A stretch of 64,000 nucleotides of DNA from NCBI RefSeq assembly GCF_015234585.1, contig NZ_JADFCM010000001.1, forward strand, positions 1,488,001 to 1,552,000. Direction: 5' to 3'. This stretch comes from Pseudalkalibacillus hwajinpoensis (GTDB lineage Bacteria > Bacillota > Bacilli > Bacillales > Guptibacillaceae). The notes beneath the pieces were generated by a model. That model saw nothing but the letters and a program-made list of their open reading frames with translations, ran no database searches and was not told the origin of the DNA. Below are positions 8,216 through 18,330 of this stretch, one piece after another; position 1 is the stretch's first letter, and each line of letters starts with the position of its first letter. Position numbers and translations under genes: made by a program.

Positions 8216-10102
8216 TTGAAAATACATGTCGTTCAAAAAGGCGATACTTTGTGGAAAATCGCTAAAAAATATGGTGTTGATTTTGAACAACTAAAAGCTG
8301 TTAATTCACAGCTTAACAATCCTAATATGATTATGCCTGGTATGAAAGTGAAAATACCATCTGGCGGTGTTCCGGTAAAGAAGAAGGAAATGCCGATTAA
8401 AGAAATGAAAAAAGAAATGCCTAAGAAAAAAGAAAAGCCAATGATGAAGCCGAAAGAGAAGCCTTCAATGACAATGCCGATCAACAATGAATTGAATATG
8501 AACATGAACATGAATATGAACATGATGCCTCAAGAAGAGAAGCCTAAAAAGGTTAAGCCAAAAGAAATAAAGCCTGAAAAGAAAATGAAGCCTGTTGAAA
8601 AGAAGGCTGAGAAGAAAGTAGAAGAGAAAAAGGCAGCTGCGAAGAAACCTGTTGAGAAAGCGAAGAAAGCAGAAAATTTATTCTATCCAATGAATGACGA
8701 AGAAGTGCTGAGCGAATTTGAATCCTCATCAATGGAAATGCCCCCACCGCCAATGAACCAGGGCTATCCTAATAATGTAGCGGGTGCAACGAATTATGCG
8801 AACAAAGAATACAATGGAGGTTACCCGGGGTATCCAACTTCTATAGGCGGAGCGCATATGGGCTTCCCAAACAACCAGAATATTGCTGGTGTATATGATG
8901 GTTATGGGAACAAAAGTAATCAAAATGGCTCTCCAGGAGAAGTGGCTGGGATGTATCAAGGCTATGGAAATAAAGGTGGCTATCCAGGTTCAGTTGCTGG
9001 AGCAGAAATGAATAATTATGGCCATAAAGGAGAGGAAAGCTCTGAAGTAGCTGGGGCTTATGAAGGGTATGGTCAGCCGAATTTCGGTGCGCCTTCTGGG
9101 AATGTAGCAGGCGCGTATAATCAAGGTGACGGCTATCCTAATCAGAATGTAGCAGGCGCATATCAATATGGAAATAAGAGTTCTGTCGGTGGGGCTAATA
9201 AAAATAATTATGGAATGGGCGAAGAAAGCTCAGATGTAGCAGGAGCAAGCTACGGTCATAAAGCCAATCAACAAATGTCAGGCTATCCAGGCTCAATAGG
9301 TGGCATGCAATATGATGGGAATCAGGGTTACCCAAATCAAAACGTAGCGGGTGCGTATGAAGGTTATGGTCACAAAGGAAATAATGGTGGTTATCCAGGT
9401 TCAGTAGGTGGCATGCAATATGATGGGAACCAGGGTTATCCAAATCAAAACGTAGCGGGTGCGTATGAAGGTTATGGTCACAAAGGAAATAATGGTGGTT
9501 ATCCAGGTTCAGTAGGTGGCATGCAATATGATGGGAACCAGGGTTATCCAAATCAAAACGTAGCGGGTGCGTATGAAGGTTATGGGCACAAAGATAACAA
9601 TGGAGGTTACCCAGGCTCAGTAGGTGGCATGCAATATGATGGGAACCAGGGTTATCCAAATCAAAACGTAGCAGGTGCGTATGAAGGTTACGGGCACAAA
9701 GGGAACAATGGTGGATACCCAGGTGCTGTAGCAGGTGCAGCTTCCGGTTATCCGCAAATGAATATGGGCTACCCAAACGTCGCAGGTGCTTCAATGAATG
9801 GGAATGGTATGCCATCACCTTATGGCCATAAAGGAAATGAAGAATATCCTGAAGCTGTAATGGGAGCTTATGGCTATCCAAATGAGAACGTAGCAGGCAT
9901 GATGATGCCTCCGGGTTACCCGAATCAGCCAATGGTATCACCTTATCAACAGCACGACTGTGGATGTGGTGGGAATCCGAACGTATCACCCTATCACCAA
10001 ATGCCGCAATATGCTAATCCGGGATTTGTTCAGGGAGCGAATAAAGCGCCAATGATGGATGATTACATGGGCATGGAAAGTAGCTATGCAGAATCACGCT
10101 AA
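8216..10102 (+). CDS. safA: Spore coat morphogenetic protein SafA, enlarged by repeats
   Basis: SafA organises the inner spore coat and sits at the cortex/coat interface through an N-terminal LysM domain. Here LysM spans residues 1-48 (MKIHVVQKGDTLWKIAKKYG). It is followed by a Lys/Met/Pro-rich linker with a run of Asn-Met pairs at about 92-104. From about 180 to the end it is a Gly/Tyr/Asn-rich region built on GYPNQNVAGAYEGYG-like units. Four near-identical 36-residue units cover about residues 362-505 (bases 9299-9730). A CGCGG motif lies near the C-terminus. At 628 residues it is far longer than B. subtilis SafA (387). The start is TTG at 8216, with ACAGGAGGGAG upstream, and LysM begins at once. 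The repeats look like a structural or cross-linkable coat matrix; that is inference. Confidence 0.9.
   Translation: MKIHVVQKGDTLWKIAKKYGVDFEQLKAVNSQLNNPNMIMPGMKVKIPSGGVPVKKKEMPIKEMKKEMPKKKEKPMMKPKEKPSMTMPINNELNMNMNMNMNMMPQEEKPKKVKPKEIKPEKKMKPVEKKAEKKVEEKKAAAKKPVEKAKKAENLFYPMNDEEVLSEFESSSMEMPPPPMNQGYPNNVAGATNYANKEYNGGYPGYPTSIGGAHMGFPNNQNIAGVYDGYGNKSNQNGSPGEVAGMYQGYGNKGGYPGSVAGAEMNNYGHKGEESSEVAGAYEGYGQPNFGAPSGNVAGAYNQGDGYPNQNVAGAYQYGNKSSVGGANKNNYGMGEESSDVAGASYGHKANQQMSGYPGSIGGMQYDGNQGYPNQNVAGAYEGYGHKGNNGGYPGSVGGMQYDGNQGYPNQNVAGAYEGYGHKGNNGGYPGSVGGMQYDGNQGYPNQNVAGAYEGYGHKDNNGGYPGSVGGMQYDGNQGYPNQNVAGAYEGYGHKGNNGGYPGAVAGAASGYPQMNMGYPNVAGASMNGNGMPSPYGHKGNEEYPEAVMGAYGYPNENVAGMMMPPGYPNQPMVSPYQQHDCGCGGNPNVSPYHQMPQYANPGFVQGANKAPMMDDYMGMESSYAESR
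9299..9730 (+). repeat. Four tandem 108-bp repeats inside safA
   Basis: Copies begin at 9299, 9407, 9515 and 9623 with period 108 (36 codons, frame kept). Copies 2 and 3 are nearly identical; copies 1 and 4 differ by a few silent or conservative bases. Degenerate shorter units lie upstream and downstream in the same gene. Confidence 0.95.
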
Positions 10103-10110
10103 GGAAAAAG

Positions 10111-10146
10111 AGGACGGTATCCTGGAAAGGGTACGTCCTTTTTTTC
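10111..10146 (+). terminator. Terminator after safA
   Basis: AGGAC-g-GTATCC pairs with GGGTAC-GTCCT (eleven pairs, one bulged G), followed by seven T. It begins 8 bases after the safA stop. Confidence 0.8.
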
Positions 10147-10187
10147 TTCATTTAGAACGTGTTAATTCATTTGTTTGGAAGGGCAGA

Positions 10188-10997
10188 TTGATTACTGGGG
10201 TATCGGTTTATTTGAAAGGATCTGTAAAAAAGGAATCGTTAAGAAAGCAAATACACCTCTCACATCACTGTTCAGATTCTTTTATTACTTTCATTCCATT
10301 TCCAGATGGCGATTGGCTTAAGGAGGACGGGGGACTATATTTTGCCTGTATGAAAACAATGAAGGGCCGAACGCTCAATTACTCATTGAAAGAAGATCGG
10401 CTTTTAGCGATTGAGAAAGTAGCACACTTTCATCAAGAAAGTATAGGATTAGTCAGTAAAGATATTTTTCCCGTATCACTTACTCGTAAGTGGACGAACC
10501 GTTTAATTCGCTTCAAGAATGAAGTAGGATCTTCTCTAATATCTGCAAATGAAAAACAATTCATTCAGTATTATATTTCTGTAGGGGAAGAAGTCATTTC
10601 GGGTATGACAGCGATCGAAGAATTGGAACGAAATGCTCTCCGTGATAAATGCATTGTTCACGGCGACCCCGCACATCATAATTTTATCTTTCGTACGGAT
10701 ACATTATTATTGATTGATGGTGACCTTGCGAACTATGCCCCTCATGAATATGACTTTTTGCAGTTAATAAATCGAATGCTGCCTCACTGTAACTGGTCAC
10801 TGGATGAATGGTCACGATCTCATATCCCGACTGTTCGACATTGCTTGGAGAACCCTTTGTTGTGTAGGCTTCTAGCCTATCCTGCCGATTTCTACCGAGA
10901 ATGGTTGATGAATCCAAATGGAAGAAGTGCCCTATTAGTTAAAATGGCACAACAAAACGACCTTAGATCACGGTTTATCAACTCGATTCTGAAGTAG
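10188..10997 (+). CDS. Phosphotransferase/kinase-like protein in the spore-coat cluster
   Basis: Protein kinase-fold phosphotransferase of the aminoglycoside-phosphotransferase/CotS type. Visible catalytic signs are the Brenner-type motif HGDPAHHNF (bases about 10659-10685: catalytic Asp plus metal-binding Asn) and the following LLIDGDLA, whose Asp would be the metal ligand. Upstream is a helix with VAHFHQES. The substrate is unknown; several relatives are spore-coat proteins, and the position between safA and coxA points to sporulation. The frame stays open back to an ATG at 10059 or 10086 inside safA, but that stretch would encode the safA terminator. I prefer TTG 10188, which has GGAAGGG four bases upstream. 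That start gives a short N-lobe, so it is not secure. No gene name is claimed. Confidence 0.65.
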   Translation: MITGVSVYLKGSVKKESLRKQIHLSHHCSDSFITFIPFPDGDWLKEDGGLYFACMKTMKGRTLNYSLKEDRLLAIEKVAHFHQESIGLVSKDIFPVSLTRKWTNRLIRFKNEVGSSLISANEKQFIQYYISVGEEVISGMTAIEELERNALRDKCIVHGDPAHHNFIFRTDTLLLIDGDLANYAPHEYDFLQLINRMLPHCNWSLDEWSRSHIPTVRHCLENPLLCRLLAYPADFYREWLMNPNGRSALLVKMAQQNDLRSRFINSILK

Positions 10998-11034
10998 GTC
11001 CCTCTGTTACCTAGAACTAACAGATTAAAATGAT

Positions 11035-11069
11035 AAGCCTCCTCACATTCTAAAGGTGAAAGGAGGTTT
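11035..11069 (+). promoter_or_regulatory. Hairpin enclosing the coxA ribosome-binding site
   Basis: AAGCCTCCT at 11035-11043 pairs with AGGAGGTTT at 11061-11069 around a 17-nt loop. The right arm is the Shine-Dalgarno sequence of the next gene, and four T follow. It could be a terminator for the kinase gene or hide the coxA site in read-through transcripts. Confidence 0.55.
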
Positions 11070-11074
11070 TAAAT

Positions 11075-11701
11075 ATGAAGAAAACAGTCTTGACGCTTTC
11101 AACGATGATGCTCGCAGGTGGTTTGATCGGCTGTACAGCTGATAATGAGGCGATGGATACGCGTTATAACGACTCAGCACGTCCAATTGGTTACTACACA
11201 AGTGAAGATAATAACGGTGATTACCGTGAAGGTGCAGTAACGGATATGATTGATCGTGACTATTCGAACGGAGTTAAGGCCCCTGACAAAAAGCAAATCG
11301 ATAAGCGAAATGGCATGAATGGCCCTGGATATATGCGTACAGATAACAATTATTCAGGTTATGATAATGAGCTTTCTACACGACTAGCTAAACGAATCAA
11401 TAAGCTTAAGAACGTGGATGATGCTCGAGTTATCGTATATGGTGATCAAATTATGATTGCCGTTGATACAAACGACCAAAACGATGCAGATGTTAAAGAC
11501 AAGGTTCGCAGCGAGGTAGCAAAAGTAACAAAGCAAAAGAACGTGTCAATCTCAACAGATGAAAATGTGTTTGGTCGAATGGGCGATGTTAATAACCGTC
11601 TCGAAGATGGAGATGGTTTTGAAGAGGTACAGGCAGATGTGAATGCCATATTAGATGATATTGGAAATGCTGCAAAACGTCCATTTGAAAACAATAAATA
11701 A
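11075..11701 (+). CDS. coxA: Spore lipoprotein of the YhcN/YlaJ family (CoxA-like)
   Basis: Sporulation lipoprotein of 208 residues. The signal peptide ends in the lipobox LIGC with Cys20 as the lipidated residue. The mature part has a Tyr/Asp/Asn-rich linker to about 110, then a conserved YhcN/YlaJ-type domain (RLAKRINKLKNVDDARVIVYGDQIMIAV). The neighbouring B. subtilis gene downstream of safA, coxA, encodes a cortex-associated protein of this family; the symbol is given on synteny and domain. It likely sits on the forespore or mother-cell membrane facing the cortex. The ATG follows an ideal AAAGGAGG site that is itself within a hairpin. Confidence 0.75.
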   Translation: MKKTVLTLSTMMLAGGLIGCTADNEAMDTRYNDSARPIGYYTSEDNNGDYREGAVTDMIDRDYSNGVKAPDKKQIDKRNGMNGPGYMRTDNNYSGYDNELSTRLAKRINKLKNVDDARVIVYGDQIMIAVDTNDQNDADVKDKVRSEVAKVTKQKNVSISTDENVFGRMGDVNNRLEDGDGFEEVQADVNAILDDIGNAAKRPFENNK

Positions 11702-11710
11702 CAAAAATAA

Positions 11711-11732
11711 CGAGCGGGCAGTAGCCTGCTCG
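11711..11732 (+). other. Hairpin without T run after coxA
   Basis: CGAGCGGGC pairs with GCCTGCTCG around AGTA. No T tract follows, so it may only stabilise the 3' end of the transcript. Confidence 0.4.
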
Positions 11733-11815
11733 ACTACATATGCATAACTCTTTTCGGAGACTTGAGTCCTATGATATAGTTGGGAAATCAGTTCATTTGA
11801 AAGGAGTTCTCTTAG

Positions 11816-12565
11816 ATGGCAGGACATTCCAAATGGAAAAATATACAGCGTAGAAAAAACGCTCAAGATGCTAAACGTGGAAAAGTATTTATGAAGCTAG
11901 CTAAGGAAATCTTTGTAGCTGCCAAGCAAGGAGGGGGCGATCCGGAAACGAATCCCTCATTAAGGCTTGCTGTGGACAAGGCGAAATCATCAAATATGCC
12001 TAACGAAAACATTGATCGAGCAATTAAGAAAGCTACAGGGGATTTAGACGGTGTTCAATATGAAAACGTGACGTACGAAGGGTATGGCCCTGGTGGTGCC
12101 GCCATTATGGTTCAACTACTTACCGATAATAAAAATCGAGCTGCAGCAGATGTGCGTCATGCTTTTAGTAAAAATAAAGGGAATATGGGCGAAAATGGCT
12201 GTGTTTCATTCTTATTTAACCGAAAAGGTCTCCTTGTGATCGATCGTTCCGAAAATGATCTTGATGGAGATGAATTGATGCTTCAGGTTATTGAAGCCGG
12301 GGCTGAAGAAATGGAAACAAATGAGGATGCTTATGAGATTTATACCGATCCCCAGGAATTCCAAGATGTAAAGCACCAATTACAAGCGAGCGGATTAAGT
12401 TTCTCTTCCACTGAAGTCACGATGATTCCAGAAACGTATGCTCCACTAGAAGATGAAGATGGGCTTCATATGTTAAAGCTAATTGATATGCTTGAAGATA
12501 ACGATGATGTGCAAGATGTTTATCATAATGCTGAAATAAATGATGATGTTTATGATCAATTGTGA
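11816..12565 (+). CDS. YebC/TACO1-family protein
   Basis: Full-length YebC/TACO1-family protein (249 residues). The hallmark N-terminus [21 protein letters not shown] is intact. It is followed by the [21 protein letters not shown] segment and a [11 protein letters not shown] core. Members were long annotated as transcription regulators; recent work on bacterial members points to a translation role at difficult sequences such as proline runs. B. subtilis YrbC holds the same place near coxA and bofC. The ATG follows AAAGGAG at about 7 bases, and a strong terminator follows, so it is probably monocistronic. Confidence 0.93.
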   Translation: MAGHSKWKNIQRRKNAQDAKRGKVFMKLAKEIFVAAKQGGGDPETNPSLRLAVDKAKSSNMPNENIDRAIKKATGDLDGVQYENVTYEGYGPGGAAIMVQLLTDNKNRAAADVRHAFSKNKGNMGENGCVSFLFNRKGLLVIDRSENDLDGDELMLQVIEAGAEEMETNEDAYEIYTDPQEFQDVKHQLQASGLSFSSTEVTMIPETYAPLEDEDGLHMLKLIDMLEDNDDVQDVYHNAEINDDVYDQL

Positions 12566-12591
12566 GCTACAGTTTTTCTGTAGCTTTTTTT
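12565..12591 (+). terminator. Terminator after the yebC-family gene
   Basis: AGCTACAG at 12565-12572 pairs with CTGTAGCT at 12578-12585, followed by a T run. The stem begins at the last base of the stop codon. Confidence 0.9.
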
Positions 12592-12593
12592 GA

Positions 12594-12623
12594 TGCATAT
12601 TCCTCAATAAAATGGAAACGCTA
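12594..12623 (+). promoter_or_regulatory. Candidate sigma-G promoter of bofC
   Basis: TGCATA at 12594-12599 and AACGCTA at 12617-12623, 17 bases apart. The -35 fits sigma-G well and the -10 only partly. bofC is forespore-expressed in B. subtilis. Confidence 0.35.
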
Positions 12624-12667
12624 ACGGCATGAACTTCTTGAAAATGGAAGAAAGGTGTTGGAAACAT

Positions 12668-13204
12668 ATGAAAAGCCTTTATCCACTCCTTCTATTAGGT
12701 GTACTTCTTGTTCTTGGAGGAACATCGGCCGTGGCTTATGAAGGAGATGGCATATCACCGGTTACAGGAACCAAAACTCAAGAAAAAGGACCACTAGTTG
12801 TTGAAGTTGTATTGAGAACAAATTATGCGGACGGTGTTTCAACGAACCAATCTGTATATGAAACCATATGGGCAATGGAAGACTTTTGGAGTCAATACGC
12901 TGATTGGCAACTTGTAGATCAGGAAGTAGGACGAATGATATTTGAACGGAATCTAGAAGATATTTCGCCTGCGAGTAAACAAAATGGACATTTTGGATTA
13001 ACAGAGGATGGCATTCTTACGATATTTGATGGAATTCCGGCAGAAGAGAAAGTCATTCAAACATTTTTTCAAATTGATGTAGGAAAGCTAGAAAGTCAAA
13101 GAAGAGAGCAGCTTATGGAAGGAATTCCAGTAGAGTCATGGTATCAGTTTGAAGACGTCATCCAGTCTTTTTCTAAAATTAAAAAAGAAGAACCTGTCCA
13201 GTAA
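12668..13204 (+). CDS. bofC: Forespore checkpoint protein BofC
   Basis: BofC is exported from the forespore into the intermembrane space and restrains the SpoIVB protease that triggers sigma-K processing. This 178-residue protein has a signal/anchor segment at about 5-23 (LYPLLLLGVLLVLGG). The family pattern then follows: LRTNYADGVSTN, IWAMEDFWSQYADWQLVDQ, DISPASKQNGHFGLTEDG and FFQIDVGKLES. I use the ATG at 12668, with GAAAGGTG upstream; earlier in-frame ATGs at 12629 and 12644 have no site and would spoil the signal peptide. The 3' end of the coding region forms the left arm of its own terminator. Confidence 0.93.
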   Translation: MKSLYPLLLLGVLLVLGGTSAVAYEGDGISPVTGTKTQEKGPLVVEVVLRTNYADGVSTNQSVYETIWAMEDFWSQYADWQLVDQEVGRMIFERNLEDISPASKQNGHFGLTEDGILTIFDGIPAEEKVIQTFFQIDVGKLESQRREQLMEGIPVESWYQFEDVIQSFSKIKKEEPVQ

Positions 13205-13222
13205 GGGCAGGTTCTTCTTTTG
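13187..13222 (+). terminator. Terminator overlapping the bofC 3' end
   Basis: GAAGAACCTGTCC pairs with GGGCAGGTTCTTC (13 pairs, one G-U) around AGTAA, followed by TTTT. Confidence 0.9.
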
Positions 13223-13233
13223 ATTTAGACGCT

Positions 13234-13267
13234 TATCTCCGTTTCTAAACGCTCGTCTCCGCTTTTC
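13234..13267. repeat. Solo 3' half of the palindromic repeat family
   Basis: 34 bases identical to 38221-38254 and to the matching end of repeat unit 2. It lies between the bofC terminator and the ruvA -10 region. Confidence 0.85.
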
Positions 13268-13276
13268 ATCTTTTTA

Positions 13277-13285
13277 TGGTAGAAT
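13277..13285 (+). promoter_or_regulatory. Extended -10 promoter of ruvAB
   Basis: TGG followed by TAGAAT at 13280-13285. No good -35 is visible; the -35 position falls in the solo repeat fragment. Confidence 0.5.
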
Positions 13286-13331
13286 GGAGAGATAGAAATA
13301 CATGTTCGTATGTACAGGGGAGAGAGTAGCT

Positions 13332-13934
13332 TTGATAGAATATATTAAAGGCACGGTTGAATATATTGATACAGAATACATTGTTGTAGAGTCGAATGCG
13401 ATAGGATATAAAATTTATTGTGGGAATCCTTTTGAATTTCAGAAGTTCCGTAATCAATCGATTCAAATTTTTACGCATCATTACGTTAGAGAAGATCTCA
13501 TTGCCCTTTATGGATTTCCAACACGGGAAGAGCGACTTTTGTTTGAGAAGCTTCTAAATGTTTCCGGTATCGGTCCTAAGGGAGCTGTGGCCATTTTAGC
13601 GACTGGTGAACCTGATAAAGTTGTGAGTGCCATTGAAATGGAAGATGAGAAATTTCTAACAAAGTTTCCTGGCGTTGGTAAGAAAACTGCCAGACAAATT
13701 ATTCTAGATCTAAAAGGTAAGCTTAAAGGCTTTGGCGCTCCCACTGAGGGATTGTTTGCAGTGGATGAAGTTCAAGAAGAGGGTGCTCATGAGCTAGAAG
13801 AAGCGCTAGAAGCATTGAAAGCTCTTGGGTATGCTGAACGAGAAATTAAGAAGATTAAACCAAAGCTAGTTGAAGAAACGCTAACGACAGATCAGTATAT
13901 TAAAAAAGCCCTTCAGCTTATGCTGAAGCAATAA
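13332..13934 (+). CDS. ruvA: Holliday junction branch migration protein RuvA
   Basis: RuvA binds four-way junctions and loads the RuvB motor. The protein has 200 residues, normal length. It has an N-terminal OB fold ([18 protein letters not shown]), two helix-hairpin-helix motifs ([16 protein letters not shown] and [16 protein letters not shown]), and a C-terminal RuvB-binding domain after an acidic linker. The start is TTG at 13332, with AGGGGAGAGAG upstream, giving the family start (M)IEYIKG; the frame is open to 13302 but that adds non-homologous residues. ruvB follows after 12 bases. An extended -10 promoter lies at 13280. Confidence 0.96.
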   Translation: MIEYIKGTVEYIDTEYIVVESNAIGYKIYCGNPFEFQKFRNQSIQIFTHHYVREDLIALYGFPTREERLLFEKLLNVSGIGPKGAVAILATGEPDKVVSAIEMEDEKFLTKFPGVGKKTARQIILDLKGKLKGFGAPTEGLFAVDEVQEEGAHELEEALEALKALGYAEREIKKIKPKLVEETLTTDQYIKKALQLMLKQ

Positions 13935-13946
13935 GGAGGGAGTAAA

Positions 13947-14945
13947 GTGGAAGATCGAATTCTATCAGGAGAGCAGGTCGGTGACGACTCATCCGTAGAA
14001 TATAGCCTCCGTCCTCAGCGATTAAGTCAATATATTGGACAAGAAAAGGTAAAGCGAAATCTTGAAGTGTTTATTGAAGCGGCTAAAATGCGTGAAGAGC
14101 CCTTAGATCATGTGCTGTTGTACGGCCCTCCTGGTCTAGGTAAAACGACTCTCTCAGCCATTATTGCAAACGAGATGGAAGTGAATTTGCGTACAACATC
14201 AGGTCCTGCGATTGAAAGACCTGGTGATCTTGCAGCTATATTAACCGCCCTTGAACCTGGGGATGTTTTATTTATCGATGAAATACATCGACTACCTCGA
14301 AGTGTTGAAGAAGTTCTTTATCCTGCGATGGAAGACTACTGTCTAGATATTGTAATAGGAAAAGGCGAAACGGCAAGATCTGTTCGTTTGGATCTGCCAC
14401 CGTTCACCCTAGTAGGCGCTACGACAAGGGCTGGACTATTAACGGCGCCTTTACGAGATCGTTTCGGCGTACTGAGTAGATTAGAGTATTATCTTGAAGA
14501 TGAACTTCAAACTATTTTAATGAGAACAGCTGACATTTTCGATGTTGAAATGGACCACGCTGCTGCTGTTGAACTTGCCCGAAGATCGCGAGGGACACCT
14601 AGAATTGCCAATCGCTTGCTAAAACGTGTAAGGGATTTTGCACAGGTGAAAGGGGATGGCGTCATTTCGCACTCACTTGCTTCTCAGGCTCTTGAGATGA
14701 TGCAAGTCGATCCTCTTGGACTTGATCATATCGATCACAAGCTTCTATTAGCCATCATAGAGAAATTCCGTGGAGGTCCTGTAGGAGTAGATACAATTGC
14801 AGCAACGATTGGTGAAGAAAGTCATACCATTGAAGACGTGTATGAACCCTATCTACTTCAAATTGGATTTCTTCAGCGTACACCTCGTGGACGAATGGTT
14901 ACTCATCAGGTATACGATCACTTTGGTATGGAGATTCCTCAATAG
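13947..14945 (+). CDS. ruvB: Holliday junction helicase RuvB
   Basis: AAA+ motor that drives branch migration with RuvA. The protein has 332 residues. Walker [10 protein letters not shown] lies at 60-68 and Walker B DEIH at 111-114. Sensor 1 GATTRAG and the arginine-finger region APLRDRFG follow, and a winged-helix C-terminus includes [10 protein letters not shown] and RTPRGR. The start is GTG at 13947 after AAGGAGGGAG. It is tightly packed between ruvA and a DUF2905 gene that begins 3 bases after its stop. No RuvC is expected in Bacillus, where RecU cuts the junctions. Confidence 0.97.
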   Translation: MEDRILSGEQVGDDSSVEYSLRPQRLSQYIGQEKVKRNLEVFIEAAKMREEPLDHVLLYGPPGLGKTTLSAIIANEMEVNLRTTSGPAIERPGDLAAILTALEPGDVLFIDEIHRLPRSVEEVLYPAMEDYCLDIVIGKGETARSVRLDLPPFTLVGATTRAGLLTAPLRDRFGVLSRLEYYLEDELQTILMRTADIFDVEMDHAAAVELARRSRGTPRIANRLLKRVRDFAQVKGDGVISHSLASQALEMMQVDPLGLDHIDHKLLLAIIEKFRGGPVGVDTIAATIGEESHTIEDVYEPYLLQIGFLQRTPRGRMVTHQVYDHFGMEIPQ

Positions 14946-14947
14946 CG

Positions 14948-15145
14948 ATGGGAATTTCAAAACTGTTTATTATCTTAGGGATCGCCTTCTTGGCCATTGG
15001 TGTGTTGTGGTCCTTTATTGGGAAATTACCTGGTGACATCGTAATCAAAAAAGGAAACACTACGTTTTTTTTCCCGATTGTAACCTCAATAGTCGTTAGT
15101 ATTGCCTTGTCTTTACTTTTTTTTATTATAGGTAAGTTCAGATAA
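14948..15145 (+). CDS. DUF2905 small membrane protein
   Basis: 65-residue protein with two membrane helices at about 5-25 and 40-62. The conserved turn GKLPGDIVIKKGNTTFFFP marks DUF2905. The function is unknown. It begins 3 bases after the ruvB stop and is probably translated together with it. Genes of this family often sit between ruvB and queA in Bacillaceae. No separate ribosome site is needed if coupling operates; the end of ruvB supplies only a weak GAGA stretch. Confidence 0.85.
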   Translation: MGISKLFIILGIAFLAIGVLWSFIGKLPGDIVIKKGNTTFFFPIVTSIVVSIALSLLFFIIGKFR

Positions 15146-15198
15146 GGGGCAGCTTTCCAAACGCCATTTTCAACATGGTCGAAGGGGAACTGCCCCTT
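15144..15198 (+). other. Long structured hairpin between DUF2905 and queA
   Basis: AAGGGGCAG at 15144-15152 pairs with CTGCCCCTT at 15190-15198. Inside it TTTCC/GGGAA and CCAT/ATGG also pair. There is no T run after it. It could be a processing site or a transcript-end stabiliser, and may act as a weak terminator ahead of the queA promoter. Confidence 0.6.
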
Positions 15199-15223
15199 AA
15201 GGGTGCGCCAACAGGTAGAGCTG

Positions 15224-15232
15224 TGGTAAAAT
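15224..15232 (+). promoter_or_regulatory. Extended -10 promoter of queA-tgt
   Basis: TGG followed by TAAAAT at 15227-15232, about 40 bases before the queA start. The -35 is poor. Confidence 0.5.
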
Positions 15233-15272
15233 CAATAAAGTTGAACACTTTCTAGAAACAGTGGTGAATAAA

Positions 15273-17458
<2,186 letters not shown>

Positions 17459-17498
17459 TCCATAGATTGTATGATTGCTGGAAAGGGGTGAAATGAAT

Positions 17499-17771
17499 AT
17501 GGGTTCTACGTTAATGAATATAGTCCCGCTTCTACTAATGTTTGCGATTTTCTATTTCCTTTTGATTCGCCCGCAACAGAAGCGTCAAAAGAAAACGAAA
17601 GAAATGCAAGCAAGCTTAGAAAAAGGAAATAAAGTTGTAACGATCGGTGGTATGCACGGCATCATTGATGCAATGGATGAAGGTACAATTACAATCCGTA
17701 CTACAGACGGTACAAAAATGGTGTTTGACCGAGCGGCTATCCGCGAATCAATCACTGAAAACAGCAAGTAA
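17499..17771 (+). CDS. yajC: Preprotein translocase accessory subunit YajC
   Basis: Single-span membrane protein of the Sec accessory complex SecDF-YajC. The protein has about 90 residues. The membrane helix is at about 5-22 (MNIVPLLLMFAIFYFLLIRP), followed by the hallmark RPQQKRQKK and a beta-rich cytoplasmic domain with the VVTIGGMHG turn. Candidate starts are ATG 17499 and ATG 17493; the AAAGGGGTGA site is spaced better for 17499. It ends the ruvA-to-yajC gene run and is followed by a strong terminator. secD and secF are 5.6 kb downstream in the same window. Confidence 0.92.
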   Translation: MGSTLMNIVPLLLMFAIFYFLLIRPQQKRQKKTKEMQASLEKGNKVVTIGGMHGIIDAMDEGTITIRTTDGTKMVFDRAAIRESITENSK

Positions 17772-17777
17772 CATAAT

Positions 17778-17807
17778 AAAGAGCGTCCTCATCAGAGGGC
17801 GCTCTTT
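17778..17807. terminator. Terminator between yajC and yrzE-like
   Basis: AAAGAGCGTCCTC pairs with GAGGGCGCTCTTT (13 pairs, one G-U) around ATCA. The genes converge here, so it may work both ways. Confidence 0.8.
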
Positions 17808-17813
17808 GTTCGT

Positions 17814-18203
17814 CTAAGCCTCTCGATGATTTCCGCCTCTAACATTTACCCCCATGATTCCTCCTAGAATGCAAATCAGACCATAACCAGCATGGTAAAG
17901 CAATTGTTCAAGATTCATGTTTATTCTGTAACCCAGATACTGAATGAGAAAGAGGAGAATGACGTACATAATGGCTGTTCCTCCTCCTAGTAGCCAACCG
18001 CGTTCTCCTCCTTTCCCACCTGAAATAAATCCACCTATAAAAAATGCAATAACGGTAGCAACAATAATGAACGGGCTCAGTCCGTTTTCTGATACAGATG
18101 TGAAACGAAGAATTAAAGAAAAAAGCACGCTAGTTGCAAGAACAATCACGATTATTGCTAATAGCCCTGAGCCCATACTTGAGACTGCATGTTTCGATCT
18201 CAT
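17814..18203 (-). CDS. TIGR04086-family membrane protein (YrzE-like)
   Basis: 129-residue protein with four predicted membrane helices at about 10-30, 43-62, 70-92 and 100-120, and Gly-rich turns (GGFISGGKGGERGWLLGGG). It fits the TIGR04086/YrzE family of unknown function found at this place in Bacillus. I place the start at ATG 18203, which has AAGGAGG upstream. The frame is open further, but that would run through the gene read the other way. It converges on yajC and diverges from the carrier at 18331. Confidence 0.82.
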   Translation of the reverse strand: MRSKHAVSSMGSGLLAIIVIVLATSVLFSLILRFTSVSENGLSPFIIVATVIAFFIGGFISGGKGGERGWLLGGGTAIMYVILLFLIQYLGYRINMNLEQLLYHAGYGLICILGGIMGVNVRGGNHREA

Positions 18204-18330
18204 TGTCTTCCTCCTTAAACGAGATAGTTTGTACATTCTATTCGTTTGAGAAGGAAATAGAAGTCTATTCATGAAATCGAACAGCTCGTCATACGATGTT
18301 AGAAACGGGACAGGGAAGGGGCAGCATGGA

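Noticed and set aside
9299..9730. Non-coding tandem repeat or CRISPR
   Set aside because: The period is exactly 36 codons and the safA frame stays open with Gly/Tyr-rich protein repeats.
9195..9989. Long open frame (264 codons) antisense to safA
   Set aside because: It mirrors the in-frame safA repeats and gives a His/Leu-rich low-complexity product; the sense strand has LysM and a ribosome site.
11711..11732. Terminator of the coxA-like gene
   Set aside because: The stem is good but no T run follows; listed only as a hairpin.
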